This document shows, in pieces, positions 46,627-56,797 of a stretch of DNA of 64,000 nt. A model generated the notes under the pieces. That model was not told the origin of the DNA and did not search any database. It saw only the letters and a program-made list of their open reading frames with translations. Position 1 is the first letter of the stretch. Every line of letters starts with the position of its first letter. Made by a program: the position numbers and the translations under genes. The DNA is from Bacillus sp. MM2020_1 (GTDB taxonomy: Bacteria; Bacillota; Bacilli; Bacillales; Cytobacillaceae), in contig JAANMP010000022.1 in NCBI GenBank assembly GCA_011250595.1, positions 1 through 64,000 on the forward strand, in the 5' to 3' direction.

Positions 46627-46986
46627 TTACTTAACTTCAACGTTTGCTCCAACTTCAGCAAGTTTAGCTTTAACTTCTTCAGCTTCTTCTTTAGAAACGC
46701 CTTCTTTAACAGCTTTTGGAGTGTTGTCAACAAGATCTTTTGCTTCTTTAAGACCAAGACCAGTGATTTCACGAACAGCTTTGATAACCTTGATTTTTTG
46801 GTCTCCAGGGCTAGCAAGGATTACGTCAAATTCAGTTTGCTCTTCAACAGCAGCAACAGCTACGCCGCCCATTGCTACAGGAGCTGCAGCAGTTACGCCG
46901 AATTCTTCTTCGATTGCTTTTACTAGATCGTTAAGTTCTAAAACAGTCATAGTTTTAACTGCTTCAATGATTTGTTCTTTAGTCAT
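46627..46986 (-). CDS. rplL: 50S ribosomal protein L7/L12
   Basis: A 119-residue L7/L12, the multi-copy stalk protein that recruits translation GTPases. An N-terminal dimerisation helix, an Ala/Val-rich hinge and the C-terminal domain with [20 protein letters not shown] are present. It follows rplJ by 59 bases. Confidence 0.99.
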   Translation of the reverse strand: MTKEQIIEAVKTMTVLELNDLVKAIEEEFGVTAAAPVAMGGVAVAAVEEQTEFDVILASPGDQKIKVIKAVREITGLGLKEAKDLVDNTPKAVKEGVSKEEAEEVKAKLAEVGANVEVK

Positions 46987-47045
46987 GATTAATTTCCTCC
47001 TTAGTTTTCGTTCAAATTTATTTGATGTGTCGTATTCAGGCTATA

Positions 47046-47546
47046 TTACGCGCCTTGTTCTTCTTTTTGTTCTGCAACTGCTTTTGTAACAAGAGCAAGG
47101 TTGCGGATTGGTGCTTGTAGTACGCTGAGTAACATAGATAGTAAACCTTCGCGTGATGGTAGGTCAGCAAGAGCTTTAATTTCTTCAGCTGTTGCAACGT
47201 TTCCTTCAATTACACCCGCTTTAAGTTCAAGTGCTTCATGCTTTTTCGCGAAGTCATTCAAGATTTTAGCTGGTGCTACTACATCTTCAGTACTGAACGC
47301 AATTGCGTTAGGACCTGTTAAAGCAGCGTTTAAGCCAGCAAGTTCAGCAGCTTCAGCCGCGCGGCGAACCATTGAGTTTTTGTAAACTTTGAATTCAACG
47401 CCTGCTTCACGAAGTTGTTTACGAAGTTCAGTTACTTCCGCAACTGAAAGACCACGATAATCAACAACAACTGTTGAAACGCTCTTCTTTAACTTATCAG
47501 TAATTTCATCAACGACTTGTTTCTTTAATTCGATTACACTGCTCAT
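47046..47546 (-). CDS. rplJ: 50S ribosomal protein L10
   Basis: A 166-residue L10, the base of the stalk that binds L7/L12 dimers through its C-terminal helix. The [20 protein letters not shown] stretch is diagnostic. It autoregulates through the leader upstream. AGGAGGTG precedes the ATG. Confidence 0.99.
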   Translation of the reverse strand: MSSVIELKKQVVDEITDKLKKSVSTVVVDYRGLSVAEVTELRKQLREAGVEFKVYKNSMVRRAAEAAELAGLNAALTGPNAIAFSTEDVVAPAKILNDFAKKHEALELKAGVIEGNVATAEEIKALADLPSREGLLSMLLSVLQAPIRNLALVTKAVAEQKEEQGA

Positions 47547-47593
47547 CTTTACACCTCCTGTAGATTATCTACATTCATACCAGGCAAATTAAA

Positions 47594-47715
47594 GCCTCCA
47601 TATCAATCGGTGACATGGAGGCAGCATACAACAGCTGAACAAGTTCAGCCAATTCTATCGCATTACCTCGGCAGGGAATTAAGCGTGGAAACGCACCTGC
47701 TGTCTTCAGTACAAA
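47594..47715 (-). ncRNA. L10 leader (autoregulatory RNA)
   Basis: The minus strand upstream of rplJ has the features of the L10 leader: the CAGGTGCGTTTCCACGC and AGGTAATGCGATAG segments, then an attenuator hairpin GCCTCCAT-ATGGAGGC (47594-47622) followed by TTTAATTT. Binding of L10(L12)4 to the upstream part is known to lower expression of rplJ-rplL in bacilli. Confidence 0.88.
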
Positions 47716-47741
47716 TGTTTTTATTTTAAACAACAAAATAG

Positions 47742-47770
47742 ATTATATAAAATCTATTCTAGATTGTCAA
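47742..47770 (-). promoter_or_regulatory. rplJ promoter (sigma-A)
   Basis: Perfect consensus on the minus strand: TTGACA (47765-47770), 17 bases, TATAAT (47742-47747). It lies just after rplA and drives the L10 leader and rplJ-rplL. Confidence 0.92.
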
Positions 47771-47780
47771 TTGGGAAAAT

Positions 47781-48479
47781 TTACTTAACCGCTACTGATG
47801 AAGGGTCAACTTTAACGCCAGGTCCCATTGTAGAAGCAACAGTAACGTTCTTCATGTAAGTACCTTTTGCAGCAGATGGCTTCACTTTTACCATAGTTTC
47901 AAAGATAGTGTTAAAGTTTTCAACAAGCTTTTCGTTTTCGAAAGATGCTTTACCGATAGGAACATGAATGTTACCAGACTTGTCTACACGATATTCAACT
48001 TTACCAGCTTTAATTTCATTAATCGCACGAGTTACATCAAATGTAACTGTACCAGTTTTAGGGTTTGGCATTAAACCTTTTGGTCCTAAGACACGACCAA
48101 GCTTACCAACTTCACCCATCATGTCAGGAGTTGCTACGATTACGTCAAATTCAAACCAACCTTGTTGGATTTTGTTGATGTACTCTGCATCACCTACATA
48201 ATCAGCTCCAGCTGCTTCTGCTTCTTTAACTTTTTCACCCTTAGCGAAAACTAGAACGCGTTGCGTTTTACCAGTTCCGTTTGGAAGCACGACTGCTCCA
48301 CGGATTTGTTGGTCAGCTTTCTTAGGGTCTACACCTAAACGAAATGCTACTTCTAGAGTTGCATCGAATTTAGTGAAGTTCGTTTTTTTAGCAAGATCAA
48401 TTGCTTCAGCAATTGGATATGCTTTTAGGCGATCTACAAGCTTTGAAGCTTCTAAATACTTCTTACCTTTTTTAGCCAT
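47781..48479 (-). CDS. rplA: 50S ribosomal protein L1
   Basis: A 232-residue L1, the mobile stalk protein that helps release E-site tRNA; in many bacteria it also represses the L11-L1 operon. The [20 protein letters not shown] segment is diagnostic. It follows rplK by 115 bases containing a strong hairpin. Confidence 0.99.
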   Translation of the reverse strand: MAKKGKKYLEASKLVDRLKAYPIAEAIDLAKKTNFTKFDATLEVAFRLGVDPKKADQQIRGAVVLPNGTGKTQRVLVFAKGEKVKEAEAAGADYVGDAEYINKIQQGWFEFDVIVATPDMMGEVGKLGRVLGPKGLMPNPKTGTVTFDVTRAINEIKAGKVEYRVDKSGNIHVPIGKASFENEKLVENFNTIFETMVKVKPSAAKGTYMKNVTVASTMGPGVKVDPSSVAVK

Positions 48480-48531
48480 TTTAATTTCCTCCTAGATTGT
48501 GGTTTTAGCGGAATAACCTCCCACGAATAAA

Positions 48532-48563
48532 GGTTGCGAGTGAGAAATATCAGCGTCGCAACC
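48532..48563 (-). other. Hairpin between rplK and rplA
   Basis: GGTTGCGA and TCGCAACC form a perfect 8-bp stem with a 16-base loop, preceded by GGG on the minus strand. No T run follows. It may be an L1-binding or mRNA-processing structure; the function is inferred from position only. Confidence 0.5.
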
Positions 48564-48594
48564 CCCTTCATTACACCAAACAGTTCAACATGAA

Positions 48595-49020
48595 TTAGTC
48601 TTCGATGACAATACCCATGCTGCGTGCAGTACCTTCGACCATGCGCATTGCCGCTTCAACGCTAGCTGCGTTTAGGTCAGGCATTTTTTGTTCCGCAATC
48701 TCGCGTACTGTATCACGCTTTACTGTTGCTACTTTATTACGGTTAGGTTCACCAGAACCTGACTGAATTCCAGCTGCTACTTTCAATAAAACGGCAGCAG
48801 GAGGAGTTTTCGTAATAAATGTAAATGAACGGTCTTCAAAAACCGTGATTTCAACAGGAATGATCAAACCAGCTTGATCAGCTGTACGAGCGTTAAATTC
48901 TTTACAGAATCCCATGATATTAACACCGGCTTGACCTAATGCAGGACCAACTGGTGGCGCAGGGTTTGCTTTCCCAGCAGGGATTTGTAATTTAACGACT
49001 TTAATTACTTTTTTAGCCAC
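48595..49020 (-). CDS. rplK: 50S ribosomal protein L11
   Basis: A 141-residue L11 of the GTPase-associated centre and target region of thiopeptides. The proline-rich [20 protein letters not shown] segment is intact. The GTG at 49020 follows AGGAGGTG and gives the standard length; the open frame extends three codons further. Confidence 0.99.
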   Translation of the reverse strand: MAKKVIKVVKLQIPAGKANPAPPVGPALGQAGVNIMGFCKEFNARTADQAGLIIPVEITVFEDRSFTFITKTPPAAVLLKVAAGIQSGSGEPNRNKVATVKRDTVREIAEQKMPDLNAASVEAAMRMVEGTARSMGIVIED

Positions 49021-49160
49021 GAGACACACCTCCTTAAAGTCCGTGATGTGGTAATAGGAATCCTTTCAGAATCCTCCCACTCAGGCATCTGTCTTTATCT
49101 ATTGATCATAAAGAACTTAACATAAGTCTTGTCTCACATGGAGACATACTGACCTATGAA

Positions 49161-49189
49161 ATATTACCACTTTTTAAAAATGATTTCAA
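49161..49189 (-). promoter_or_regulatory. rplK promoter (sigma-A)
   Basis: TTGAAA (49184-49189), 17 bases and TAATAT (49161-49166) on the minus strand, after nusG. A small GTCTC/GAGAC hairpin (about 49131-49145) follows in the leader. Confidence 0.8.
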
Positions 49190-49253
49190 GTTTTTTTACA
49201 ATATAAGATTATTTTTCTTTGATCAACGCCATAAAAAGGACTCTTAAGCTCCC

Positions 49254-49790
49254 TTAATCCAGCTTCTCAATTTGGGTGAAATCCAGTTCTACCGGGGTGT
49301 CACGACCAAACATATTGACAAGAACCTTCAGTTTCGAGCGATCCTTATCCATTTCTTCAACCGTACCAGTAAAGTTGGCAAATGGACCTTCTTTCACGCG
49401 GACCGTTTCACCTAACTCATAATTAGCATCGACACGTTTTTCCGTCATACCCATTCTCTTCAAGATCACAACCACTTCTTCAGGAAGCAATGGAGTAGGT
49501 TTTGAGCCACCACCTGATGAACCAACAAACCCGGTTACTCCGGGAGTGTTACGAACCACATACCAGGAATCGTCTGTCATCACAATTTCAACTAATACAT
49601 AGCCAGGGAACACTTTACGCTTGACTACCTTTGACTTACCGTTTTTGATTTCTGTTTCTTCTTCTTCAGGAACAACCACCCGAAAAATCTTATCGGTCAT
49701 ACCCATCGATTCAACTCGTTTTTCTAAATTAGCTTTTACCTTATTTTCATAACCCGAGTAAGTATGCAAAACATACCAATTTTTTTCCAT
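49254..49790 (-). CDS. nusG: Transcription termination/antitermination protein NusG
   Basis: A 178-residue NusG with N-terminal NGN domain (WYVLHTYSGYENKVK) and C-terminal KOW domain (VRVKEGPFANFTGTVEEM). It binds RNA polymerase and in bacilli promotes pausing. It is in the secE-nusG pair but a terminator-like hairpin lies between the two genes. Confidence 0.99.
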   Translation of the reverse strand: MEKNWYVLHTYSGYENKVKANLEKRVESMGMTDKIFRVVVPEEEETEIKNGKSKVVKRKVFPGYVLVEIVMTDDSWYVVRNTPGVTGFVGSSGGGSKPTPLLPEEVVVILKRMGMTEKRVDANYELGETVRVKEGPFANFTGTVEEMDKDRSKLKVLVNMFGRDTPVELDFTQIEKLD

Positions 49791-49852
49791 TTAAGAGGAC
49801 TAGAACGTCCGTCCCTCCCTACATTTATTCAAAGACTATTTTTTAAGCAAAT

Positions 49853-49875
49853 AAAAAACCCGTGAAACGGGCTTT
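49853..49875 (-). terminator. Terminator-like hairpin between secE and nusG
   Basis: On the minus strand AAGCCCGT-TTC-ACGGGTT is followed by TTTTTATTTG, a complete intrinsic-terminator form. It lies about 50 bases after secE and 60 before nusG and would make nusG expression partly independent or attenuated. Confidence 0.75.
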
Positions 49876-49924
49876 AGATAAAAATTCCTTTATTAATCAC
49901 CATTATACCATGAAAGTTGATTTA

Positions 49925-50107
49925 TTATTCAAGAATTAAGCGAATCAATTTTGAAATTCCTAAATCTAGAACTGCAAAGAACGCTGCAAAAAAAACAACA
50001 GTCGATAATACAGTAATTGTAGAGCGAGTTAGTTCCCCACGTTTTGGCCAGCTAACTTTTCTCATCTCACGGAAAATTTCACTAAAGAACTTCTTTATGC
50101 GTTGCAT
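49925..50107 (-). CDS. secE: Protein translocase subunit SecE
   Basis: A 60-residue single-membrane-span SecE of the short Gram-positive type. The conserved cytoplasmic KVSWPKRGEL precedes the membrane helix (about residues 30-55). It clamps the SecY channel. It lies between rpmG and nusG. Confidence 0.98.
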   Translation of the reverse strand: MQRIKKFFSEIFREMRKVSWPKRGELTRSTITVLSTVVFFAAFFAVLDLGISKLIRLILE

Positions 50108-50153
50108 GTTAAGTAACCCCCAAAATCTAAAAATAACAACGAAAATCTATAGA

Positions 50154-50300
50154 TTATTTTGTTTCTCTATGAATGGTATGGGTGGTACAGGTTTTACAGA
50201 ATTTTTTCAATTCTAATCTCTCTGTTTGTGTCTGCTTGCTGATGGTTGAATAATTTCGCGAGCTGCAAACAGAACAGGAAAGGATTACTTTTCTACTCAT
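50154..50300 (-). CDS. rpmG: 50S ribosomal protein L33
   Basis: A 48-residue L33 read directly from the sequence; it begins [18 protein letters not shown] and ends HTIHRETK. Two CxxC pairs (CSVC and CKTC) make it a zinc-binding form. In B. subtilis one L33 gene (rpmGB) lies at this site, upstream of secE. The ATG at 50300 is preceded by AAAGGTG. A promoter lies about 40 bases upstream. Confidence 0.96.
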   Translation of the reverse strand: MSRKVILSCSVCSSRNYSTISKQTQTERLELKKFCKTCTTHTIHRETK

Positions 50301-50339
50301 ATTCGACACCTTTACCCAATTTTCTACTTTATCTTTAAA

Positions 50340-50368
50340 AAGATAACATGAGTCCTAATTATTGTCAA
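50340..50368 (-). promoter_or_regulatory. rpmG-secE promoter (sigma-A)
   Basis: TTGACA (50363-50368), 17 bases and TATCTT (50340-50345) on the minus strand, between sigH and rpmG. Confidence 0.78.
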
Positions 50369-50419
50369 TGACTCCCGGGATTGGTTCAATTATATGACAT
50401 ATTTAGATAGCGCTTACTC

Positions 50420-51070
50420 TTAAAGTGAAAATTCACGGAGTTCTAAATACCGTTCCAGCTTTCTTTTTACACGCTGAAGGGCATTATCAATCGACTTCAC
50501 ATGACGATTAAGCTCTTCTGAGATTTCTTGGTAGGATTGCCCATCTAAATAGAGGGCTAATACCTTTCTTTCCAGGTCACTTAATAATTCAGTCATTTTC
50601 ACTTCGATATGGTCAAACTCTTCTTGATTAATAATCAGTTCCTCGGGGTCAAGAACCTTTGTCCCTGACAAAACATCCATCAATGTTCGGTCTGATTCTT
50701 CATCATAAATAGGCTTGTCCAATGAAACGTAAGAATTTAACGGGATATGCTTTTGGCGTGTGGCAGTTTTAATGGCTGTAATGATTTGACGAGTGATACA
50801 TAACTCAGCAAATGCCTTAAAGGAAGTAAGTTTGTCCTCCCGAAAGTCACGAATGGCTTTATACAGTCCGATCATACCTTCTTGGACAATATCTTCTTTG
50901 TCCGCACCAATTAGAAAATAAGACCTTGCTTTTGCACGTACAAAGTTACGATATTTGTGGATTAAATAATCCAATGCTTCACTATCACCATGGTGCACTA
51001 AATCAACAATTCCTTCGTCATCCATTAGAAGAAATTGCTGGTTAATCTTTGTTCCGAAGTCCGTACTCAA
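50420..51070 (-). CDS. sigH: RNA polymerase sigma-H factor
   Basis: A 216-residue sigma-70 family factor matching B. subtilis SigH (Spo0H), which drives early sporulation, competence and transition-phase genes. Region 2 has the FVRAKARSYFLIGADKEDIV and GMIGLYKAIRDF stretches; region 4 has LDGQSYQEISEELNRHVKSI. The TTG at 51070 follows GGAGGGG with 7-base spacing; the longer frame from 51121 is not supported. Presence of SigH agrees with a spore former. It follows rae1, as in B. subtilis. Confidence 0.98.
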   Translation of the reverse strand: MSTDFGTKINQQFLLMDDEGIVDLVHHGDSEALDYLIHKYRNFVRAKARSYFLIGADKEDIVQEGMIGLYKAIRDFREDKLTSFKAFAELCITRQIITAIKTATRQKHIPLNSYVSLDKPIYDEESDRTLMDVLSGTKVLDPEELIINQEEFDHIEVKMTELLSDLERKVLALYLDGQSYQEISEELNRHVKSIDNALQRVKRKLERYLELREFSL

Positions 51071-51139
51071 AGTCGATCCCCTCCACCGAACAAGCATAGA
51101 TAGTAATAGTATACATGACAACTATTTATTAGTCCACGT

Positions 51140-51649
51140 TCACTTTTGTCCTCTGCGCCACTTTTCGAAAATTTCTGCCATTTCATCACTTATCTTTATT
51201 TTGGAAGCGGGCCTTTTTTCTTGAATGGTTTTGACTTTCTTTTCGATCCCTTTTTCAATGGAAGACATTTCGATCAGCAATTCACGGGCCGACTTCCTTA
51301 ATGCACCTTGTCCAAAAATGGCCCATTGCTCTGTAAAATCGGAAGTCGCCACATGGACTTGCGTTTTTCGATTACTCAGACTGATTGCCAACTTTTCAAT
51401 CCGCTCATCTGCCGTCTCATTTTCTTTTGTAAAAATAACTTCTATCTTATGATTTTTATACTTTTTTTCCGTCCCTTGTACATAATAGGCGTCAAATACA
51501 ACAATCACACGAAAACCGGAATAGGCTTGGTATTCAGCCATTCTCTCTACTAAGCGGTCACGTGCGGCAGGTAAATCGTGTTCCTTTAACGCTCTTAGTT
51601 CTGGCCAGGCCCCGATAATGTTATATCCGTCGACAAGCAGGATATCCAT
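51140..51649 (-). CDS. rae1: Ribosome-associated mRNA endonuclease Rae1 (YacP)
   Basis: A 169-residue NYN (PIN-like) nuclease. In B. subtilis Rae1 enters the ribosomal A site and cuts certain mRNAs in a translation-dependent way. The acidic catalytic residues are in LLVDGYNIIGAWPEL, FDAYYVQG, ETADERIEKLA and ATSDFTEQ. It starts 2 bases after the rlmB stop. Confidence 0.96.
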   Translation of the reverse strand: MDILLVDGYNIIGAWPELRALKEHDLPAARDRLVERMAEYQAYSGFRVIVVFDAYYVQGTEKKYKNHKIEVIFTKENETADERIEKLAISLSNRKTQVHVATSDFTEQWAIFGQGALRKSARELLIEMSSIEKGIEKKVKTIQEKRPASKIKISDEMAEIFEKWRRGQK

Positions 51650-51651
51650 TA

Positions 51652-52395
51652 CTATCCCTCAAGTGTGTGTCGTTTTCGATATACCTCATACATCAGCAAG
51701 GCAGCAGCAACAGAGGCATTTAGGGAGGTCACTTTACCAACCATTGGCAAATGAATGAGAAAATCGCATTTATCACGTATCAGTCTTCCCATCCCTTTTC
51801 CTTCACTGCCAATAACCAAGCCTAGTGGCAGGGTTCCGTCTAATCGGCGGTAATCATCTTTCCCTTTTGCATCAGTTCCCGCAATCCAAATACCCCGCTC
51901 TTTCAATTCATCGATGGTTCTTGCCATATTCGTAACACGAACAACAGGGATATATTCAATCGCACCTGTCGAAGCTTTAGCGACTGTTGCGGTTAGCCCA
52001 ACAGCGCGCCGCTTCGGGATAATGATGCCATGTGCCCCCACGGAATCTGCCGTTCTCATGATGGACCCCAGATTATGAGGATCCTCAATTTCATCCAATA
52101 ACAAAAAGAAGGGCGATTCGTTTTTCTTTTCTGCTGCGGCAAACAAGTCATCAATTTCCGCATATTGATAAGCAGCCACATAAGCAAGAACCCCTTGATG
52201 ATTTTCATCAGCGATTTGATCAATTTTTTTCTTTGGTACAAATTGAACAATCACATTTGCTTCTTTGGCTAATTGAGTAATTTGCTGCATTTGGCCTCGC
52301 TGCGATCCTTCGGCAATTAAGATTTTATTAATATCCCTTTCTGATTTAAGCGCTTCGATGACCGGGTTTTTGCCAACAATATATTCTTGTTCCAT
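51652..52395 (-). CDS. rlmB: 23S rRNA (guanosine-2'-O)-methyltransferase RlmB
   Basis: A 247-residue SPOUT (TrmH) methyltransferase. An L30e-like substrate-binding domain (residues 1-75) is followed by the knotted SAM domain with DEIEDPHNLGSIMRTADSVG, LVIGSEGKG and HLPMVGKVTSLNASVAAAL. It modifies G2251 of 23S rRNA in E. coli; the same role is inferred. Abuts mrnC without a gap. Confidence 0.96.
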   Translation of the reverse strand: MEQEYIVGKNPVIEALKSERDINKILIAEGSQRGQMQQITQLAKEANVIVQFVPKKKIDQIADENHQGVLAYVAAYQYAEIDDLFAAAEKKNESPFFLLLDEIEDPHNLGSIMRTADSVGAHGIIIPKRRAVGLTATVAKASTGAIEYIPVVRVTNMARTIDELKERGIWIAGTDAKGKDDYRRLDGTLPLGLVIGSEGKGMGRLIRDKCDFLIHLPMVGKVTSLNASVAAALLMYEVYRKRHTLEG

Positions 52396-52815
52396 CTAGC
52401 GTTCCTCCTTTCTTTCATCCACATATAAAAATGATCTTTGAATAAGCTCTTCTAAACGCACTATTTTACCAGTTAAATATAGATACCCCATCAATGCTTC
52501 AAAAGCTGTGCTGTAATGATAGGTTTGGACATCCGTGTTTTTAGGAACAGTCCCCGATTTCGCATTTCTACCGCGCATAACCACCGCTAGTTCCTCTTCA
52601 TCGAGCAGTTGATCATCGATCATGTGAAAAAGAATTCGGCTTTGTGCTTTCGCCGACACGTAAGTGGTCCCTGTACGGTGTAACTGATTGGGCCTTACCT
52701 TTCCACTATAGAGGAGGTGACGCCTTACATACGTTTCATAAATGGCGTCACCCATGTAGGCAAGGGCGAGACTATTCAATTGTTTAACATCGATTGTATT
52801 TTGATATTCAAGCAT
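52396..52815 (-). CDS. mrnC: Mini-ribonuclease III
   Basis: A 139-residue stand-alone RNase III catalytic domain without a dsRNA-binding domain. MrnC matures both ends of 23S rRNA in B. subtilis. The catalytic acids are in [15 protein letters not shown] and in the [13 protein letters not shown] helix. It starts 3 bases after cysS and abuts rlmB. Confidence 0.97.
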   Translation of the reverse strand: MLEYQNTIDVKQLNSLALAYMGDAIYETYVRRHLLYSGKVRPNQLHRTGTTYVSAKAQSRILFHMIDDQLLDEEELAVVMRGRNAKSGTVPKNTDVQTYHYSTAFEALMGYLYLTGKIVRLEELIQRSFLYVDERKEER

Positions 52816-52818
52816 GAA

Positions 52819-54216
52819 TTAGCCTCTCTTCCACCTTGTACCCTGCGGTGTATCTTCTAAAATAATATTCATGTCCTTCAACTGGTCTCTAATTTGGTCA
52901 GACAATTGGAAGTTGCGGTCTTTCCGAGCCTGGATTCGCTTTTCAATCAGCGCATCGATCTCTTCGTCAAGCATTTCTTCTTTTTCAAATGTCAGCCCTA
53001 AGACATGGAATAACTCTTCAAATTGTGTTGTGAAAGCATCAATCACTTCAACCGCTGTATTTTTTTCTAAAAGATAATAATTAGCTAGTTTCGAGAGGTC
53101 AAACAAAACGGAAATAGCTTTTGCTGTGTTAAAATCATCATCCATTGCTTCAATGTATTCTTGATGCAATTTTGCAATTTTTTCAAGCCATTCCTGATTT
53201 GTATCTGTTAAGTCCGTGCTAGCTTCCTTGCGATGCTTCAAGTTTTGATAGGAAGTCGTTAAACGTTCAAATGCTGCTCTCGTGCTCTCCAGTAATTCCT
53301 CGCTATAATTAATTGGATTACGGTAATGAACAGATAACATGAAAAACCTTAACACCTGCGGATTATGCTTTTTAATAATGTCATGAACAAGGACAAAATT
53401 CCCTAATGATTTAGACATTTTTTCATTGTCAATATTGATATAGCCATTGTGCATCCAGTAACGAGAAAATAATTTTCCCGACAAGGCTTCTGACTGAGCA
53501 ATTTCATTTTCATGATGCGGGAAAGTTAAATCCTGTCCACCGGCGTGAATATCAATGGTTTCGCCCAGATACTTTTTCGCCATCGCTGAGCACTCAATAT
53601 GCCAGCCGGGACGACCAAGTCCCCATGGGCTCTCCCAGTAGATTTCCCCTTCCTTAGCCGCTTTCCATAAAGCAAAATCTAAGTCGTCTTGTTTCTTGTC
53701 CCCGACTTCAATTCTTGCCCCGACCTGCAGATCATCAATCGATTGATGCGATAGCTTTCCATAATCATCAAATTTTCTTGTCCGGAAATAAACATCACCG
53801 GCAGATTCATAGGCGTAACCCTTTTCGACTAATTGACTGATGAAATCAATGATAATATCCATGTTTTCCATTACCCGTGGGTGAACATCCGCCTTCTGGC
53901 AGCCTAATGCCGTCACATCTTCATAATAGGCATTAATAAATCTGTCCGCAATCGCGGGCACACTTTCTCCTAACTGATTGGCTGCTCGAATCAATTTGTC
54001 ATCAACATCGGTAAAATTGGAAACATATTGTACCTCATAGCCGCGATATTCCATATAGCGCCGAACCGTATCAAAGACGATCGCCGGTCGGGCATTACCG
54101 ATATGAATATAATTATAGACCGTCGGACCGCAAACATACATTTTTACTTTTCCTTCTTCGAGCGGTACGAACGTTTCCTTTTTGCGTGTTAGTGTATTAT
54201 AAAGTTGAATGGCCAT
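52819..54216 (-). CDS. cysS: Cysteinyl-tRNA synthetase
   Basis: A 465-residue class I synthetase. HIGH-type motif YIHIGNARP near residue 37, zinc-binding Cys28 and [10 protein letters not shown], and KMSKS in [10 protein letters not shown] near residue 268 are present. The start lies 20 bases inside cysE, so the two are translationally coupled. Transcription is controlled by the upstream T-box that reads tRNA-Cys. Confidence 0.99.
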   Translation of the reverse strand: MAIQLYNTLTRKKETFVPLEEGKVKMYVCGPTVYNYIHIGNARPAIVFDTVRRYMEYRGYEVQYVSNFTDVDDKLIRAANQLGESVPAIADRFINAYYEDVTALGCQKADVHPRVMENMDIIIDFISQLVEKGYAYESAGDVYFRTRKFDDYGKLSHQSIDDLQVGARIEVGDKKQDDLDFALWKAAKEGEIYWESPWGLGRPGWHIECSAMAKKYLGETIDIHAGGQDLTFPHHENEIAQSEALSGKLFSRYWMHNGYINIDNEKMSKSLGNFVLVHDIIKKHNPQVLRFFMLSVHYRNPINYSEELLESTRAAFERLTTSYQNLKHRKEASTDLTDTNQEWLEKIAKLHQEYIEAMDDDFNTAKAISVLFDLSKLANYYLLEKNTAVEVIDAFTTQFEELFHVLGLTFEKEEMLDEEIDALIEKRIQARKDRNFQLSDQIRDQLKDMNIILEDTPQGTRWKRG

Positions 54217-54865
54217 TGATTTTTATCCTTTCTCCTTTTAATTCTTCGAGTTCATGCATTAACTTATCCAGATCATTTTGCATTTCTTTAAAGCGGTCCG
54301 CAACAGGGTCTGGCATGTCACAGTGGTCCAAGTCCCTGGTAATTCTTCTTCCATCCTGGATGACGACTCTCCCGGGAATCCCAACTACCGTTGAATTAGG
54401 AGGAACTTCTCTCAACACAACCGAGCCGCCGCCAATTTTGGAGTTTTCACCCACCGTTATTGAACCTAGTACCTTTGCACCTGTGGCAATCAGAACATTA
54501 TCCTTAATCGTCGGATGCCGCTTTCCTTTCTCTTTACCCGTTCCACCAAGCGTCACTCCCTGATATATAGTTACATTATCCCCAATTTCACAAGTTTCCC
54601 CTATAACGACACCCATACCATGGTCAATAAAAAATCTTCTGCCTATTTTTGCCCCAGGATGTATTTCAATTCCCGTAAAAAATCGGCTTACTTGTGATAT
54701 AACCCTGGCAAGGAAAAATAATTTCCGATTAAAGAGTGCATGCGCGAGTCGATGTGACCAAATGGCATGTAAGCCTGAATACGTCAAGATTACTTCTAAA
54801 TGACTTCTTGCTGCAGGGTCTTGTTCAAAAACAACCTCAACGTCCTCCCTCAACTTCTTGAACAT
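54197..54865 (-). CDS. cysE: Serine O-acetyltransferase
   Basis: A 222-residue CysE, which makes O-acetylserine, the carbon skeleton for cysteine. An N-terminal helical domain is followed by hexapeptide repeats of the left-handed beta-helix with the active-site [15 protein letters not shown] prefer the ATG at 54865, with GGGGGAG seven bases upstream; another ATG at 54871 is possible. It is co-transcribed with cysS below a cysteine T-box, so both respond to uncharged tRNA-Cys. Confidence 0.97.
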   Translation of the reverse strand: MFKKLREDVEVVFEQDPAARSHLEVILTYSGLHAIWSHRLAHALFNRKLFFLARVISQVSRFFTGIEIHPGAKIGRRFFIDHGMGVVIGETCEIGDNVTIYQGVTLGGTGKEKGKRHPTIKDNVLIATGAKVLGSITVGENSKIGGGSVVLREVPPNSTVVGIPGRVVIQDGRRITRDLDHCDMPDPVADRFKEMQNDLDKLMHELEELKGERIKINGHSTL

Positions 54866-54954
54866 TACCATTCTCCCCCTTTTTATCAAGCGTAAGCGCC
54901 TTGGTACATCTCTCAAAGTTCAAACCATGAATTTTTTCTTTCTCTCTAAGAAAT

Positions 54955-55215
54955 AAAAAAACGCCTCTGTCTTAACGACAGAGACGCTTATGCGCGGTTC
55001 CACTCTGATTAGACCGTAAAGCTCGTTCGAAAACGGAAAGCTTACAACTGGTCTCACTCTACCTGTTAACGGATAGGTTCCGCCCATTTCTACTCGGAGT
55101 TGACTCCTTTCGAAACGGGGCTCAGAGGTGCATTTCAAAAAACGAGAGGCTTAAACCATTTTCAGCCGGTGATGGTTTTCTCTTTAAAGCGTCTTTTTTT
55201 TACTTATCCTCTTCT
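54955..55215 (-). ncRNA. T-box leader of cysE-cysS (tRNA-Cys sensing)
   Basis: The minus strand contains the T-box sequence AGAGTGGAACCGCG (54993-55006), which pairs with the tRNA acceptor end, followed by an intrinsic terminator (CGTCTCTGT-ACAGAGGCG with seven T residues, 54955-54986). Upstream there is a long Stem I-like region. A TGC at 55130-55132, in AAATGCACC, is a good candidate specifier codon for cysteine and fits the downstream genes. The 5' boundary is estimated. Confidence 0.9.
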
Positions 55216-55271
55216 ACACTTTTAGAAGTATGAATTTCTTTCTTTTACTATATTACATTTCCTCTACAATG

Positions 55272-56729
55272 TTAACTAATTATTTTATTAATTCTCATTT
55301 GAACTTTATCTTTTCCTAGTAGCTCAATGGCTTGTGGAAGGTCAGGTCCGTGTGTTTGGCCCGTAACTGCCGCACGAATTGGCATAAATAGGTTTTTGCC
55401 CTTTTGGCCCGTCGACTTTTGTACAGCCTTCATAGCTGCCTTAATACCATCTGCACGGAAAATTTCAAGCTGATCTAGTTCATGAGAAAACGCCTTTAGC
55501 ACTTCTGGAACGGTTTCCCCCGCTAATATCTCTTTCGTATCTTCTTCATAGACGGCATCTTCTCGGAAAAACATATCTGATAATTCCACGATTTCAGCAC
55601 CATAGCTCATTTTTTCCTGTAAAAGAGCGACAAGTCCTTGCAGCCATTGGTATTGTTCATCAGTCATACTTTCACTGATTCGGCCCGCTTTCATTAAGTG
55701 GGGCTTGATCAGTTCAACGACACGGTTAAGCTCAATTTTTTTCATATATTGGTTGTTCATCCACAACAGCTTTTGCTTATCAAATAGTGCCGGAGATTTC
55801 GATAAACGATTCGCATCAAAGATTTCAATAAACTCATTCTTAGAATAAATTTCTTCTTCACCCGCTGGCGACCAGCCGAGCAGTGTAATAAAGTTAAATA
55901 ACGCTTCTGGGATATACCCCAGTTCTTCATATTGCTCAATAAATTGTATGATAGACTCATCACGTTTACTTAACTTTTTGCGGCTTTCATTGACAATCAA
56001 GGTCATATGTCCAAATATTGGCGGCTCCCAGCCTAATGCTTCATAGACCATCAATTGCTTAGGTGTGTTAGAAATATGATCATCGCCACGAAGCACATGC
56101 GAGATTTTCATTAAATAATCGTCAATCGTTACCGCAAAGTTATAGGTCGGGGTACCATCTTTTTTAATGATGACCCAATCGCCCATCCCTTCGGACTCAA
56201 ACGAAACGGTACCCTTTACCATATCATCAAATGTGTAGGTTTTTCCTTCAGGTACGAGGATGCGGATGCTTGGCTGACGGCCTTCGCTTTCAAATTGGCT
56301 TCTTTGTTCATCTGTTAAATGACGGCATTTGCCGGAATAATGAGGTGTTTCTCCTCTTTCAGTCTGAACTTCCCGCTCTGCTTCAATCTCTGCTTCCGTA
56401 CAATAACATTTATAGGCATGACCATTGGCTAATAATTGATTATAGTATGTTTCATAAATATCATTTCGTTCCGATTGACGGTACGGGCCGTATTCGCCGC
56501 CGACATCGACACCCTCATCCCAATCCATGCCAAGCCAATTTAAATATTTTAACTGGCTTTCTTCGCCGCCTTCAATATTCCGCTTTTTATCGGTATCCTC
56601 AATGCGGATGATAAATTTTCCGCCTTGATTGCGGGCAAATAAATAATTAAATAACGCTGTACGGGCGTTGCCAATATGTAAATGTCCCGTTGGACTTGGA
56701 GCATATCTTACACGAACTTCGTTTGACAT
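55272..56729 (-). CDS. gltX: Glutamyl-tRNA synthetase
   Basis: A 485-residue class I synthetase. HIGH motif [12 protein letters not shown] at the N-terminus, KMSKS-type [10 protein letters not shown] near residue 254 and a C-terminal anticodon-binding domain are present. In bacilli it is expected to be non-discriminating and also to charge tRNA-Gln. I prefer the ATG at 56729 (GGAGG at 7 bases) giving [13 protein letters not shown]; the longer frame is unlikely. It lies between ispF and the cysteine T-box. Confidence 0.99.
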   Translation of the reverse strand: MSNEVRVRYAPSPTGHLHIGNARTALFNYLFARNQGGKFIIRIEDTDKKRNIEGGEESQLKYLNWLGMDWDEGVDVGGEYGPYRQSERNDIYETYYNQLLANGHAYKCYCTEAEIEAEREVQTERGETPHYSGKCRHLTDEQRSQFESEGRQPSIRILVPEGKTYTFDDMVKGTVSFESEGMGDWVIIKKDGTPTYNFAVTIDDYLMKISHVLRGDDHISNTPKQLMVYEALGWEPPIFGHMTLIVNESRKKLSKRDESIIQFIEQYEELGYIPEALFNFITLLGWSPAGEEEIYSKNEFIEIFDANRLSKSPALFDKQKLLWMNNQYMKKIELNRVVELIKPHLMKAGRISESMTDEQYQWLQGLVALLQEKMSYGAEIVELSDMFFREDAVYEEDTKEILAGETVPEVLKAFSHELDQLEIFRADGIKAAMKAVQKSTGQKGKNLFMPIRAAVTGQTHGPDLPQAIELLGKDKVQMRINKIIS

Positions 56730-56797
56730 CTTCATGCCTCCATTTTTACCTTTTGATTTCTGGTCTATTGTATCACTGTACATTTGACTGTAAAAGG

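Noticed and set aside
54920..55138. Minus-strand open frame of 72 codons upstream of cysE
   Set aside because: It coincides with the T-box RNA, including its terminator, and is not a plausible protein.
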